NCBI GenBank assembly: GCA_028285105.1
Contig: JANQQE010000005.1
Coordinates: 1 to 64,000 of the forward strand
Length of the DNA: 64,000 nucleotides
Reading direction: 5' to 3'
Origin: Alphaproteobacteria bacterium
GTDB taxonomy: Bacteria; Planctomycetota; Phycisphaerae; UBA1845
Part shown: piece by piece, positions 37,901 through 48,300 of the stretch
Position numbering within the stretch: position 1 is the stretch's first letter
How the letters are laid out: each line of letters starts with the position of its first letter
Position numbers and translations under genes: made by a program
Notes under the pieces: model-generated
What the model saw: the letters and a program-made list of their open reading frames with translations, nothing else
Told to the model about the DNA's origin: nothing
Database searches by the model: none

Positions 37901-39020
37901 GTTTGATGCAGACGCAGACGGCGTCCCGGACCTGTGTGATGCATGTCCAGGCCATGACGACAACTTCGACACCGATGCTGACGGAATTGCGGATGGCTGC
38001 GATACGTGCCCAGGATTTGACGACGGAATCGATAGCGACAGTGACGGCATACCAGACGGTTGCGACTTGTGCTCGGGCGACAATGAGGCCGATTTCGATC
38101 AGGACGGTGTCATTGACGGCTGCGACAATTGTCCGGACTTCGCTAATCCTGAACAAACCGACTGTGATTCGAATGGAGTCGGTGACGTCTGCGACATCTA
38201 CTGCTCGGTGACGACAGGGGGTAACAACCTCGGCTTTGAGTCTGGTGACTTCACGGATTGGCATGTTGAAAACCTTCAAATACCGGACCAACCATGGCAG
38301 GTTCTTCCACTTCCCATTTCGGAGGGTAATTTCGCCGCGTTCGTTGCCAATTCAGGTTCTACACCGGGTGTTATCCGAATCGAACAGGACATGGCGATCG
38401 CCAGTGACGCTGCATGGCTGGTCTTTGACTACGTCCTCAAATGGGATCTTGCACTTGCGACGCTGGACCGCACATTCGAAGTGCACATCGAACCTGCGGG
38501 CGGAGGCACGACCTTGCAGGCCGACGTGATCGCCACGATGTCTGCAGGTACAACGTTCAACCCACCGCCAACGGGTACGCTTGCGCCCGTAGGTCGAACA
38601 GGCATGGTTGACGTCAGCGACTTTGCAGAATCGACGGTTCGGGTGGCATTCGTTTGGACCGTGCCTGAGGCCGACGTTGGTGTTGCAGCATCTGTCTTAG
38701 ATCATGTTCGAAGTCGGGCCTCCGGAGCGGCTTGTAGAGTGCTCGACAGCGACAATGACATGGTGCCGGACACGTGTGACTCCTGCCCCAATACACTGTC
38801 AGATGTTGACGTAGATAGCGAAGGATGCGCGGTCATTTACGGACCCGGGGACTGCAATTTCGACCACGCGGTCGACCTGAGCGATTATGCAATGCTTGAG
38901 GCATGTCTATCGGGACCGCAAGCCGGTCTTGACATGCAATGCGATTGCTTCGACTTCGATGTCGATGGTGATAACGATCTTAGTGATTTCTCTGAATTTC
39001 AATTGCTCATGATGCGCTAG
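34929..39020 (+). CDS. Giant secreted HYR / LamG / TSP3 protein with EF-hand tail
   Basis: ATG 34929 follows AGAGGAG; 1363 residues with a signal peptide to about 40 (NASPSIAQ). The N-terminal 300 residues are unique, beta-rich and Trp/Tyr-rich. Three HYR-like domains follow (about 325-410, 415-715, 718-797). The middle one is split by about 234 residues that read as a LamG domain in permuted order: the C-terminal half (GWAHVVATWDRAGDAVLYVDG) comes before the N-terminal half (ARWRFDESSGLVAVDDAG). TSP3-like repeats run about 800-1090, then a beta-sandwich region (NNLGFESGDFTDWHV, about 1098-1270), and an EF-hand tail (CNFDHAVDLSDY, CDCFDFDVDGDND). Probably exported to the surface; function unknown. 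Second gene of module 3. Confidence 0.88.
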   Translation: MTDGVSCKQSTTRVWIGRQNQALSVAVMLIGFLNASPSIAQSTNTHYNDGPIDMNVWVDSVYVGDPGTDGSVTGGGDNAEHQFRVDADFQAPGLVPNGRYCDTWVTDDWDGGWHGVGARLVTLTDAVASPKAASFTFTYIENDEFYWPWEDEDDCDPWVDRENFGRIFWNNLQLRQHEPYTNYTYTYNPDPNWPHLGLRIGYWYTTPAPAAAVPNALGAGPGDTITVRVTPPRGSTGNGGYDWADDVGVNLYMETQPGSGQFNTVYNTTVNWANMNSDLSVQIPLGTLAGDLTFRAHAQSPPDVNDEWPPQSKGFVEFTIEICDQLTEFPIVSCKNHTAYLNADGVATIQPQDVNNGVLSNCGNYSMSVSPTSFTCADIGVNDAILSVRNDELGSQCLAQVTVVDISLPQAVCSNQTVTLDAAGTGTLTASDFDGGSSDVCGNIDAHQVYASGWAHVVATWDRAGDAVLYVDGVEQARVNISSYWFNNNSATVRQIGNALEGTTPSRHWLGGIDDVQVFDRSLTPLEVKQLFDPSSVDTPPTATPSARWRFDESSGLVAVDDAGANPGTLVGFANNDAQWVPGEVGNALQFDGGNDSMTHGYTLGHAGTIAHWLKPQDPHRTSIAYYESNSGPGHDGFGDGQDLLEIHTFQSGGKYGFYYQDGSQGGSSFRLEADRSVPGSSLNFSCDDVGFHEVTMIAYDEFGNGGNCETFVEVREDVAPSAQCVAELSFEICTNGTVEITVDDIDNGSSDACSGVFTRSLDRTQFGEADVGGNMVTLTVTDRSGNQNTCMSTVTISIPDTDGDDTPDCLDGCPDDANKTAPGACGCGIPDTDSDSDGSADCNDGCPNDGNKTSPGQCGCGIEDLDSDLDGTCDNVDLCPGFDDALDADTDGVPDGCDVCGGFDDALDADSDGVPDGCDICNGFDDTIDSDGDGVPNGCDLCPGYDNTADADGDQVPDGCDKCPGFDDTFDLDLDGVPDDCDACLGFPDEFDADADGVPDLCDACPGHDDNFDTDADGIADGCDTCPGFDDGIDSDSDGIPDGCDLCSGDNEADFDQDGVIDGCDNCPDFANPEQTDCDSNGVGDVCDIYCSVTTGGNNLGFESGDFTDWHVENLQIPDQPWQVLPLPISEGNFAAFVANSGSTPGVIRIEQDMAIASDAAWLVFDYVLKWDLALATLDRTFEVHIEPAGGGTTLQADVIATMSAGTTFNPPPTGTLAPVGRTGMVDVSDFAESTVRVAFVWTVPEADVGVAASVLDHVRSRASGAACRVLDSDNDMVPDTCDSCPNTLSDVDVDSEGCAVIYGPGDCNFDHAVDLSDYAMLEACLSGPQAGLDMQCDCFDFDVDGDNDLSDFSEFQLLMMR

Positions 39021-39058
39021 GTGGCATTCAGGCAGTTCAATGAGCTCGAACGGTGAAA

Positions 39059-39094
39059 GCTGCGGGGAGTCCCTGGGGACTCCCCGCAGCACCC
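39059..39094. terminator. Bidirectional terminator between convergent genes
   Basis: A perfect 15-nt inverted repeat (GCTGCGGGGAGTCCC / GGGACTCCCCGCAGC) with minimal loop, followed by ACCCTTTT, sits between 34929-39020 (+) and 39157-45033 (-). It probably serves both genes. Confidence 0.85.
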
Positions 39095-39156
39095 TTTTGC
39101 CAATGAGCGAATCATTACCCATCATCTTTGGCTGATTCGGGGAAGTGGAGACGCTC

Positions 39157-42100
39157 TTACTCGGCTAGATCAATCGCCCCTGTAAGGCTGTGCGCACCCA
39201 ACCCGCCCAGCGGGAATTCGCCAGGACCTTCGCCTGGGTCCCATGGCCCCGGACTATTTTCCGTGAGCTCAATATCCCATTCGGTAGTCTGCGAAATCAT
39301 CGGACCGTACGACCGTTCGATGTAGCAGCCGGATGGAGGACAAATTCCCTGGTACCAGGCTTCGAGGTCGAACCCAGCGGCTTCTGACACTGAACGAAGG
39401 GTACCGTAGAATGTACTGTCGTTGGTGAAGGTCGATGGCAAATCGAACACGATTTCATAGTCGACTCGGCCATCATTGTTCACGTCGGCACCTGCCGGAA
39501 GCGTCACATCGATCGATTGGTCAAGGGGTAAGGGCATCGTGCTTCCATCTTCAAATTCGATAGAGGCAGAGGGCTGACTCCAATCAAGGAAGAAGTTCTG
39601 CTCAACTCTTAGGTCGCCGTTGAAACTGAAGTTCCATAGCAAGTATTCCCCGGTAATTACCATGCCGAAGACTTCGACTGGTGGGATCGTTCCGGTGTTG
39701 CTCGGTAACCCTGCTGCGCTCAGGGCTTGTTCGATGTAGGAATTCCAATTGATCGTGTCTGCCCTCAACAACTGTTTAGTGATGGTCTGCGTCGTGCCCA
39801 TTTCGGTTGCGGCGCCGGCGACAGCCTGCCACGATTTCGGAATTGTAGAAGAGATGATTCCCTCCGATGAGTCCGCAAACGATCTTGGTCCGTAGTCGAA
39901 GAAGTCCGTTTCCAATTCAAAGTCTGTCACTGCGAAATCAACCCTGAAGTCCATGCCCGGCGTCGTACCGTACATCTCGGGCTCCGTGTCGGGCGTCAAG
40001 GTTGTGACTGCAATTGTGAACGTCTCGCCAATGTTGACTTCGTCCGGTAGAGCAATTCCCGCCTTGAAGGGAATGGACGCGCTGACGCTACCCGGATCCC
40101 AGTCTAGAATTGCAATCAATTCCGTCTCACCATTGATGGACACACCCAAGTCTTGTCCAAATAACTCGATGCCCTCATCCGGCGAATCAAGGGTCGTCTC
40201 GAATCCCAGTTGAAAGTCCTCCAAAGTCAGGGAACCGTCCGTCGACCAGATGCTCGCGTCGGTCGTTTCAAAACTGAAGTCTATCGGAGCAATCCAGGCA
40301 TCCACATCTTGAAGAGTGATGCTGACCACCACCGGAGGCGAACTCAGCCCGTTGCTGTCGACCGCATATACTGTGAATTCCTGCGTTGGTGAAGACTCAA
40401 AATCCAGGAGCGATCCGTCACCAACCGTCAACGCACCCCCGATCGGGTCGATCGCAAACGCACCGGGTAATGCCGGTGAGGTGAGCGTCGGATCCTCAAC
40501 GTCGATTTCGTATCGAATCGTATCGCCACCGTCTTGATCCGTAGCTTCAAACGTACCGACAGACTCGCCAGCCGGTGCGTGTTCTTCCAACACCGATACG
40601 AATTGCTGGGTGATCCAGACTGGGGCTTCGTTCACGCAAATGACATTCACGATGAGCGTTGCATCACCGATTGAACCACTGCTATCGGTCACCTCAACAT
40701 TTAGCGTGTAGGTGTTCACTTGTTCAAAGTCGATTAGACCATCGACGAAGATTTCCCCGGTTGCAATGTCGAGGCGGAAGACACTTGCACCCGTTCCCCC
40801 GACAATCGTGTAGTCCACAATGGTGTCGCCGTCCGCATCCGACGCATTGACAAAACCGACCGAAGTATCCACAGGCGTATTTTCGATGACTGTCAAAGTA
40901 TCGGGGGCGACATACGGAGAGAACTTCAGTGTGACACCGACCTCAACAAACAGCTCCGCACGTCCGGCGCTGAAGCTATTGAAATCGATACCGTTGTCGG
41001 CAACGGCGCCATTGAACTGCCAATTGTCGCCCAGTGATTCAACCTTGTCTTCGGACGTACCGACGACATACAGGCGGTTACTCGTCGGGCTGAGATTCAG
41101 AAGATCGAGGCGACGCACCGACACTGAGTCAGGACCGGGTTCGCCCAAATCGATTCGTTCAATTTCGTCAATGCGATCGCGTTGGTCTTCAAGGCTGAGC
41201 ACAATCTCGCCCGAAAAGCGGAGTGTGTCTTCACCAGCGCCACCGCGAACGCGGTAGAATTCGGAGCTACCGATCACGATGGTGTCGTCACCGGCACCAC
41301 CGTAGAAGGTATCCGCGCCACCAGCTCCAATCATTAGGTCATTTCCCTGACCGCCAACCATCGAATCGTCTCCGCCCGTACCAGTCAGCGTATCGTCTGT
41401 TTCATCTCCGCGATGGGTGATTGAACCGTTGAAGTCATCTCCATAGACGAAGTATGCAACTCCCGCATCGGTGGCAATGGAATCGTTCCAGGGTGCGCCC
41501 ATCAGAATGTCGTTGATACCGTCGCCATTGACGTCGCCGGATGAACTGACTGACCAACCGTGTTCGTCACCTGACTCGCTTCCAAGAATGACGATTCCAT
41601 TTTGGTCTTCGCTCAACGTATCGAGATTAATGGCACCCGATTCGGACTGGCCGAATACAACAAACGTGCGATTGGAGCTTCCAAAAAGCAGATCGTCCAT
41701 TCCATCGCCATTCACATCGCCTATTGCGTTGATGCTCCTCGGAAATGAATCGTCCTCAAGTGTGAACATACGTACGCCTCGGTCTGGCGTGGGGAATGGG
41801 GAGTCGTAGGTGCCGAATCGATCATCAAGAACAACGTCATCGTCGTCAGAACCGAATACTACCAATACTTCGTGCGCCTGATAAACGCCGGCATACCCCT
41901 GATAGTTGATCATCGTAACGAACCAGTCTGATCGTCCGTCACCATTGAAGTCACCAGCAAGTTGCATTGGCGCGCCGGATAACACGCGGCCAGAGTATGG
42001 CAAATCATTGAAGATATCCCAGTCAAAGAACCCCATTGCCAGATTCACAACCCCAGGAGTCGTCGGAATCAAATCGATCGAATCCGTCGCAGTACGACCA

Positions 42101-45033
42101 TGCACGAGGTACGTTGATAGGCGTGCGAGCGGGTTGACGACATGCATGGTGATGTCAGAAAGGCCATCGCCGGTGAAGTCTCCATGTGCAGAGATGCTGA
42201 AACCGGCGCCATCGCAACAGCTGATATCCACATCGTTATCGAGCATGGCGAAGCCTCGCGGCGAGTTGCCATCGAGCAAAGTCGCCAGAGACAAGGTCTC
42301 CGTATCAGCCGAACCAAATACGGCGTATCCGCGTCCCAGATCGTTGTTCCGACGCCGCGGCGCGCCAACAACCGTGTCGGCCAGACCGTCGCCATTAATG
42401 TCGCGGGCACCACTGATTGACCATCCGGCTAAATCACCATTGTCGCTGGATTCGCCACCGTGGTCATTGCGGCATCCATTCAGATTATCTTGGCAGATTC
42501 CGCGTTCGCCTTCGATGATGTAACCGCCGCCGGCACCGGGCGCGGTTAAGTCACCAAGGTTGGTTGGCATAGAATCGCCAAGAGCGGGACTTCCAAAGAC
42601 CACATAAGTGCGACCTGCCCAAAACTCGCCATCGACAGGCGCGTATGGCGCCGAGATGAGCATGTCCGAGATGCCGTCGCCATTGACGTCACCGGCTGAA
42701 TCCACGCGAAAACCTGCGCCCTCGCCGTCGGGACCGTCCTTGTCCTCGTGGGAAAAGTCCAGACCGACTTCGATCGTATTGTAAGGATGGTCGATCCCGC
42801 CATATTCGCCTTCCAATGCAAAGCCACCGATTCCTGCGGCAACTTGCGACAGATACACCGCGCTCAGATCGGTTTTGCCGAAAACCACGTACGCTCGCCC
42901 GGCCCGACTACGTTCATCGGCTCCCCAAGACGGCGCTCCAATCAGCATCTCACCCAATCCGTCGCCGTTGATGTCGCCAATGATTGCGACCGAGTAGCCC
43001 GCAAAGTCGTCCCCGTTTTCACCAAAGATCGCGAACCCGCTCGAACTCACGTTGTTGACCATGTTGCGGACATCAATCGTTCCGGCAGACTCTGATGTCA
43101 CAGTACCGCCCGTGAACATCGCTTGAACCTGAGCATAATCTGCGAGCGAAACCGACCCGTCCGAATCAAAATCGTAGCACTCGCATCCGGGCTCTATGGG
43201 TAGCCCCGGACCGGTCAGGCACAGGTCCATATCCTTTAAGTCCCAGTTGTCGATGTCCCCATCAGCGTCGAGGTCGCCACTGGCCGATCCGGGGCAGTAG
43301 TCGCATACGTCCGGTTGACCGTCGCTGTCGGCGTCGGGACCATTGTCGTCAAAGCCTGGGCAGAGATCATCCGAGTCGCAGGAGCCATCACCATCCGAAT
43401 CGTCGGCGTTGTCTTGCGGACATAAGTCACAACCGTTGGCAACACCGTCGAAGTCGTCGTCTTGGGAGTCGGGAAATCCGGGGCAGGTATCACAGCCATC
43501 CGCAACACCATCGCCATCGCTGTCCAAGTTGTCGTCACCTGGGCAGAAGTCATCCGAATCGCAGATGCCATCGCCGTCCGAATCGTTGTTGGCGTCAATT
43601 GGGCATGCGTCGCAGTCATCGGGAATGCCATCCTCATCTGCATCATCTGTATCATCGAAGCCAGGACAAGCGTCACAGACATCGGGCACGCCATCACCGT
43701 CTGCGTCCGGTCCGTTGTCATCAAATCCATCACATACGTCGAACGGGTTGCATACACCATCCGAGTCTGAGTCCGGACATAGCTGCACTTCCACCCTTCT
43801 TGCAGTGTAGGTTGTCTTCCATACGTTGTTATTGTTGTTGGGATATATAATGTCGTCGAACTCACCGACCATCTGCTGGCAGCGAAGGACGACGAACGTG
43901 TCCCCCACAGTCGCCGCAAACCCTCCGTAGTAGCTGAGATCCAGCGTACCGCCCAGCGTCGCCGTATCGCCGATAATGAGTTCGTCGTGAGAGAGGACGG
44001 GCTCGGTCCCGCCGATCTGAATCTTGAGTCTCGATCCGGATTCGAATGTAACATCACCGAGTTCCAAGCTGCCCGGCAAACTTGTCTCCAAAAGGACACC
44101 TCCTGGCGCGATAGAACCGCCGCTCAGGGCAAATGTCTCACCGGAACTTGCGCCATTACCGCCAAGGGTCGCGCCGTCTTGCAATTCAACGTAACCCGTT
44201 CCGGTGGCGGAGTCACTGGTGTTATGAAGCAATAGTGCACCTTCGTGTACTTCAGTGCCTCCGGTATATGTGCTCGCACCGGTCAAAATAAGTTCACCGG
44301 TGCCCTTCTTTTGAAAACCGCCATCGCCGCCTATGTCGCCTTGGAAAATCGAAGATTGATCACCCTCGCCAACGCCGATGTTTCCTATCAGTTCAATCGA
44401 ACCGGAACCGCTTAAAGCACCGAAGCCCTCATCGTTTGCGACCACCAGCCTTCCATTGCCGCGAACCTCCACATCGGATCCGGATCCGAGACTATCACCA
44501 ACACCGACTTCCAGTACGCCGTTGCGCACGCTGATGTCTCCTGCGTAGCTACCGCTGACGCCGCTTAGAATCAAGGTACCGGTGTCGCGCTTATTGAGTA
44601 TATCGTTTCCATTGAGCGAACCTCTTACCTCTAGCGTGGCATTGGAATTGATGTACCAGTCAGCAGAATCGTCCAGCTCGACGTTGGCAAGGATCGTGTG
44701 TGCCGGTGCGTTGCCTTGGTCTTCAACGATAACGTCCCCGACAGTCAAGGTGTCTGCTGGGCCCTGCAAAAGGTAATTCCTACTGCTGTCGAAAACGATC
44801 GAGTCGACCTCGGGGCTTCCGAGTAGAAGAATTGAGTATATCGATGCGCTGTCCTCAAAATAAACTGTGTCGCCTACGGCTGGTGCGCCAGCCGGCGTCC
44901 AGTTCAATGGAATACTCCAGAACTGATTGAATGAACCATCCCAGAACTTGTCTTCTGCTTGGAGTGTCGGCGTCAGGCTGCAGAATGCGATTAAGGCGAT
45001 GAGCAGTCTCGGCGATTGGGTTCTTGCTGACAT
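39157..45033 (-). CDS. Giant secreted FG-GAP / RTX / cadherin fusion protein
   Basis: ATG 45033 follows AAGGAA; 1958 residues with a signal peptide to about 26 (TPTLQA). Residues about 30-400 contain autotransporter-associated beta-strand motifs (GTGELILTGASTYTGG). TSP3-like repeats follow (about 420-580), then a complete EF-hand tail at about 580-643 (LDADGDIDNWDL, CECYDFDSDGSVSL, ending MFTGG). In every sister protein that tail is the C terminus; here the frame continues for about 1300 residues. These hold FG-GAP repeats (655-1200, DINGDGLGEMLIGAPSW), an RTX block (about 1205-1260, GGDDSMVGGQGNDLMIGAGG), two cadherin-like domains (about 1376-1580), and an unrecognised 380-residue end. It looks like a fusion of two secreted-protein genes. 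Downstream gene of module 4. Confidence 0.9.
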   Translation of the reverse strand: MSARTQSPRLLIALIAFCSLTPTLQAEDKFWDGSFNQFWSIPLNWTPAGAPAVGDTVYFEDSASIYSILLLGSPEVDSIVFDSSRNYLLQGPADTLTVGDVIVEDQGNAPAHTILANVELDDSADWYINSNATLEVRGSLNGNDILNKRDTGTLILSGVSGSYAGDISVRNGVLEVGVGDSLGSGSDVEVRGNGRLVVANDEGFGALSGSGSIELIGNIGVGEGDQSSIFQGDIGGDGGFQKKGTGELILTGASTYTGGTEVHEGALLLHNTSDSATGTGYVELQDGATLGGNGASSGETFALSGGSIAPGGVLLETSLPGSLELGDVTFESGSRLKIQIGGTEPVLSHDELIIGDTATLGGTLDLSYYGGFAATVGDTFVVLRCQQMVGEFDDIIYPNNNNNVWKTTYTARRVEVQLCPDSDSDGVCNPFDVCDGFDDNGPDADGDGVPDVCDACPGFDDTDDADEDGIPDDCDACPIDANNDSDGDGICDSDDFCPGDDNLDSDGDGVADGCDTCPGFPDSQDDDFDGVANGCDLCPQDNADDSDGDGSCDSDDLCPGFDDNGPDADSDGQPDVCDYCPGSASGDLDADGDIDNWDLKDMDLCLTGPGLPIEPGCECYDFDSDGSVSLADYAQVQAMFTGGTVTSESAGTIDVRNMVNNVSSSGFAIFGENGDDFAGYSVAIIGDINGDGLGEMLIGAPSWGADERSRAGRAYVVFGKTDLSAVYLSQVAAGIGGFALEGEYGGIDHPYNTIEVGLDFSHEDKDGPDGEGAGFRVDSAGDVNGDGISDMLISAPYAPVDGEFWAGRTYVVFGSPALGDSMPTNLGDLTAPGAGGGYIIEGERGICQDNLNGCRNDHGGESSDNGDLAGWSISGARDINGDGLADTVVGAPRRRNNDLGRGYAVFGSADTETLSLATLLDGNSPRGFAMLDNDVDISCCDGAGFSISAHGDFTGDGLSDITMHVVNPLARLSTYLVHGRTATDSIDLIPTTPGVVNLAMGFFDWDIFNDLPYSGRVLSGAPMQLAGDFNGDGRSDWFVTMINYQGYAGVYQAHEVLVVFGSDDDDVVLDDRFGTYDSPFPTPDRGVRMFTLEDDSFPRSINAIGDVNGDGMDDLLFGSSNRTFVVFGQSESGAINLDTLSEDQNGIVILGSESGDEHGWSVSSSGDVNGDGINDILMGAPWNDSIATDAGVAYFVYGDDFNGSITHRGDETDDTLTGTGGDDSMVGGQGNDLMIGAGGADTFYGGAGDDTIVIGSSEFYRVRGGAGEDTLRFSGEIVLSLEDQRDRIDEIERIDLGEPGPDSVSVRRLDLLNLSPTSNRLYVVGTSEDKVESLGDNWQFNGAVADNGIDFNSFSAGRAELFVEVGVTLKFSPYVAPDTLTVIENTPVDTSVGFVNASDADGDTIVDYTIVGGTGASVFRLDIATGEIFVDGLIDFEQVNTYTLNVEVTDSSGSIGDATLIVNVICVNEAPVWITQQFVSVLEEHAPAGESVGTFEATDQDGGDTIRYEIDVEDPTLTSPALPGAFAIDPIGGALTVGDGSLLDFESSPTQEFTVYAVDSNGLSSPPVVVSITLQDVDAWIAPIDFSFETTDASIWSTDGSLTLEDFQLGFETTLDSPDEGIELFGQDLGVSINGETELIAILDWDPGSVSASIPFKAGIALPDEVNIGETFTIAVTTLTPDTEPEMYGTTPGMDFRVDFAVTDFELETDFFDYGPRSFADSSEGIISSTIPKSWQAVAGAATEMGTTQTITKQLLRADTINWNSYIEQALSAAGLPSNTGTIPPVEVFGMVITGEYLLWNFSFNGDLRVEQNFFLDWSQPSASIEFEDGSTMPLPLDQSIDVTLPAGADVNNDGRVDYEIVFDLPSTFTNDSTFYGTLRSVSEAAGFDLEAWYQGICPPSGCYIERSYGPMISQTTEWDIELTENSPGPWDPGEGPGEFPLGGLGAHSLTGAIDLAE

Positions 45034-45096
45034 GCGTGGTTCCTTATTGCTTGGGTCGTCCGATTGCGACGGCGTTCCTCGTCTCCTTGCCGTCTT

Positions 45097-45139
45097 CTCA
45101 CCCCGAACACAGTTGAAACGGGCGTTTCCCTTCAAGAAT
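45097..45139 (-). promoter_or_regulatory. Class 1 upstream element before 45033
   Basis: Read on the minus strand it contains TTCTTGAAGGGA followed by TGTGTTCGGGGTGAG, ending 63 nt before the ATG. It matches the element before 48726 most closely, and the 18083 and 20898 copies in the GGGGTGAG block. The gap 45140-45363 to the upstream gene holds nothing else convincing. Confidence 0.6.
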
Positions 45140-45363
45140 ATGGCGAAAACCCAGCAATTGCCTTAAAGCTATTATTGACAATAAGTTACAGATTCGGAAA
45201 GTGGCCAGATTGATCGCTTGAGATGAACGAATCGACTCCGGGATTGGCTGCGAGGGCGCATGGATGGGCCCCAAATCAAATCAGGCGATGGAGAGCCAAG
45301 GTCGACTCCCCACCGCCATTGCATTCCCCACCCAACGCAAACCCGAGACAGAATTACTGGTCT

Positions 45364-48300
45364 TCAGTTCCCATCCATCGCGAGTTGGAATTGGGCAAAG
45401 TCAGACAGGTCGTTGTCACCGTCATCGTCAAAGTCGAAGCATTCGCAACCGATGCCCACAGTTCCGCTGGGGCCATCCAGGCAGGTTTTGAATTCAGCGT
45501 AGTCTTCGAGATCGACCACGCCGTTGCCATCCGCATCGGCAGAAGAAGCCCCACCGGCGCATGTGTCGCACCCGTTCGGGATCCCATCGGAGTCGGTGTC
45601 AACTGTGTCGTCGAAACCGGGGCAGGCATCGCAGTCGTCGGGCACGCCGTCGGTATCGCCATCCAATTCGCAATCGTCAGGGATTTCATTTGAGTTGCAG
45701 TCCGCGCTGGTGCCCAAACTGATGTCTTCCAAATCGTCCACGCCATTTGTGTTACAGTCGCTGATGATGTTTTGGATGATTGCGGTTACATCGCTTCCCG
45801 AGTACTCCTGCAGAATTGGACAACCGCTGACAACATCGACAACTGAGCTCGTGGTTGCGACATGCGTGATGTGAAACATCTTGGGTGATGAAGAGCTGAC
45901 CTGCGACCGCAAGGTCGCGGTAACGAAGTAGGCGTTCGGCACATCGAACGCCACCTGAGCGAGAGGATCGCCTGGGGTGAAACCGATGGATTGCACGCCC
46001 TCGACGAGGTTCAGTGATTCCAATGAAGTCACCAGTGCGTCAGTACCCGCATCAAAGCTACCCGAACCGTCGTCCAAGTAGATCGACACGCCGTCAATTA
46101 CGCCTTCAGCGGCCTGTGTGGTTAAAGGAACGCCGGCGCTCTCCTCGAAGAGTAGCGCAACACTTTCCAGTTCGATGCTGTTGTCACCGGAGCGGCCATT
46201 GTGGATCACAACGATCTCAAATAAATCATCACTCTGTCCGGCTGTCCAATTCTCGGGCGCGGTGGCGGTGGTAGTCAGTTTGTACTGTCCTCCGCGGTTT
46301 TCCCACCACGCAATGTCATCCGCGTCCTTGGCCGCGCCGAGGATGTCGGTGTCTCCGTCGCCATCCACATCTGCTGCAAAGACGAATTCGGCGCCATCGA
46401 AGTCTCCTTCAAGCGTATGCTCGAACCATTCGCTCCCATCCCCAATCGTGTTCTCCCACCAGGTGATGTCATCCGCGTTCGCGGCCGCGCCGAGAACGTC
46501 TATATCACCATCACCGTCCACGTCAGTTGCAAACACAGAGACTGCACCAGCAAAGGTGGCGTCAATTGTGTGTTTCGTCCAGTTAGCCCCGTTCCCCGTC
46601 GTATTCTCCCACCACGCGATGTCGTTGGCACCCCACGCCGCGCCGAGGATGTCATTATCCCCGTCTCCGTCCACGTCCGCAGCAAATACGAACTCAGCGC
46701 CGGTAAAGTTTCCAGCCACTGTGTTCTCCGTCCAAGTGCTCCCGTCTCCGGCAACGTTGTCAAACCAAGTTATGTCATTCGCGTCTCGTGCCGCGCCAAG
46801 AACGTCAACGTCCCCATCACCGTCCATGTCCGCTGTGACAACAACTTGGGCGTTACGAAAAGTGCCGTCTATCCTGTGCTCAGTCCACGCGCTCCCATCA
46901 ACACTCGTGTTTTCCCACCAGGTGATGTCGTTGTCTGAACCAGCGGTTCCAAGGATGTCAGTGTCTCCATCGCCGTCCACATCGTCGGCATAGACGGAAG
47001 TGGCGCCATTAAAATCGTTAATCACTGTGTGTCGGGTCCATGCACTCCCATCACCTGCAACATTCTCCCACCAGGCGATGTCACCGGCCAATAGCGCGGC
47101 CCCCAATATGTCGTGGTCTCCGTCATTGTCGATGTCCGCCGCGTAGACAAATTTGGCCCAATTGAAATTGTCTGCCACAATGTTCTTAGTCCATGCACTC
47201 CCATCACCAGCTACATTCTCCCACCAGGCAATGTCGTCTGCGTCCTGCGCTGCTCCAAGGATGTCTAAATCCCCGTCGCCATCCAAGTCCGCTGCATAAA
47301 CGGCCTCGGCACCGTCGAAGTCGCCATCTAGCGTATGCTTGAATGGAAATGTGGCATTGCGTCGCGGCAGGGTGTCCTCGTAGCAGCCGTCCGGGATTCC
47401 GTTGCCATTGCAGTCCATGCACAGCGGATTCTCGTTGCAGTTGGCGATGTCTTCCGTGTTGGCGATTCCATTCTGATCGCAGTCCCGCTCGACAATCACG
47501 TGGTGGTTCGTCGTATCATAACGTGCAGCCCAGGACCGCCCGTCTGTTGAAGTGACGTTGGTGAACGCACCACTGATCGAATTCGCAGTAAGAACGACAA
47601 ACGAATCAGCGGGGTCGGCCGTAAATCCCTCATCAAATTCGAGCTTGAGCGTTCCACCGAGGTTCGCTGTGTTGTTGATCGACAGCACGTCATGCTCACT
47701 TTCAGAAGTCAACCCGGCAATTTGAATCGCAAGCGTTGCTCCCGGCTCAAACATCACATCACCAAGAGTCAACGAACCGATGTCATCGCCAGGGGCGACC
47801 GTGCCCCCCGAAAGAACATTTGTTGTCCCCGAACTACTCCCGTTTCCTCCCAGTTTTGCCCCGTGTTGAACTTCGACATAGGCCGTTCCGGTGCTCGAAC
47901 CACTGGTATTGTTCAAGAGAAGTGTTCCGGACTGCACTTCAGTGCGCTGGGTGTATGTGTTGGCGCCACTGAGCGTCTGCACGCCTGTGCCTTTCTTGTC
48001 GAACCCACCGTTTCCGCTAATGGTTCCGAAGAACGCCGAGGTTTGATCCCCCGTGCCGACACCGATGTCACCAAGCAGTTCGATTGATCCGGAGCCATTT
48101 AAACCACCGAATCCTTCGTTGTCAGCAATCCGCAGGACACCTCCACTTGCAATTGCGACATCGGTGTTGTTCCCCAGACTGTTGCCAACGCCAACCTCAA
48201 GCACACCGGCGTCGACGGTGATATCTCCGTCGTAGTTGCTGTTATCACCGGTTAGGACCAACGTGCCGTCGCCCAACTTGGTCACGTCGACATCACCAGC

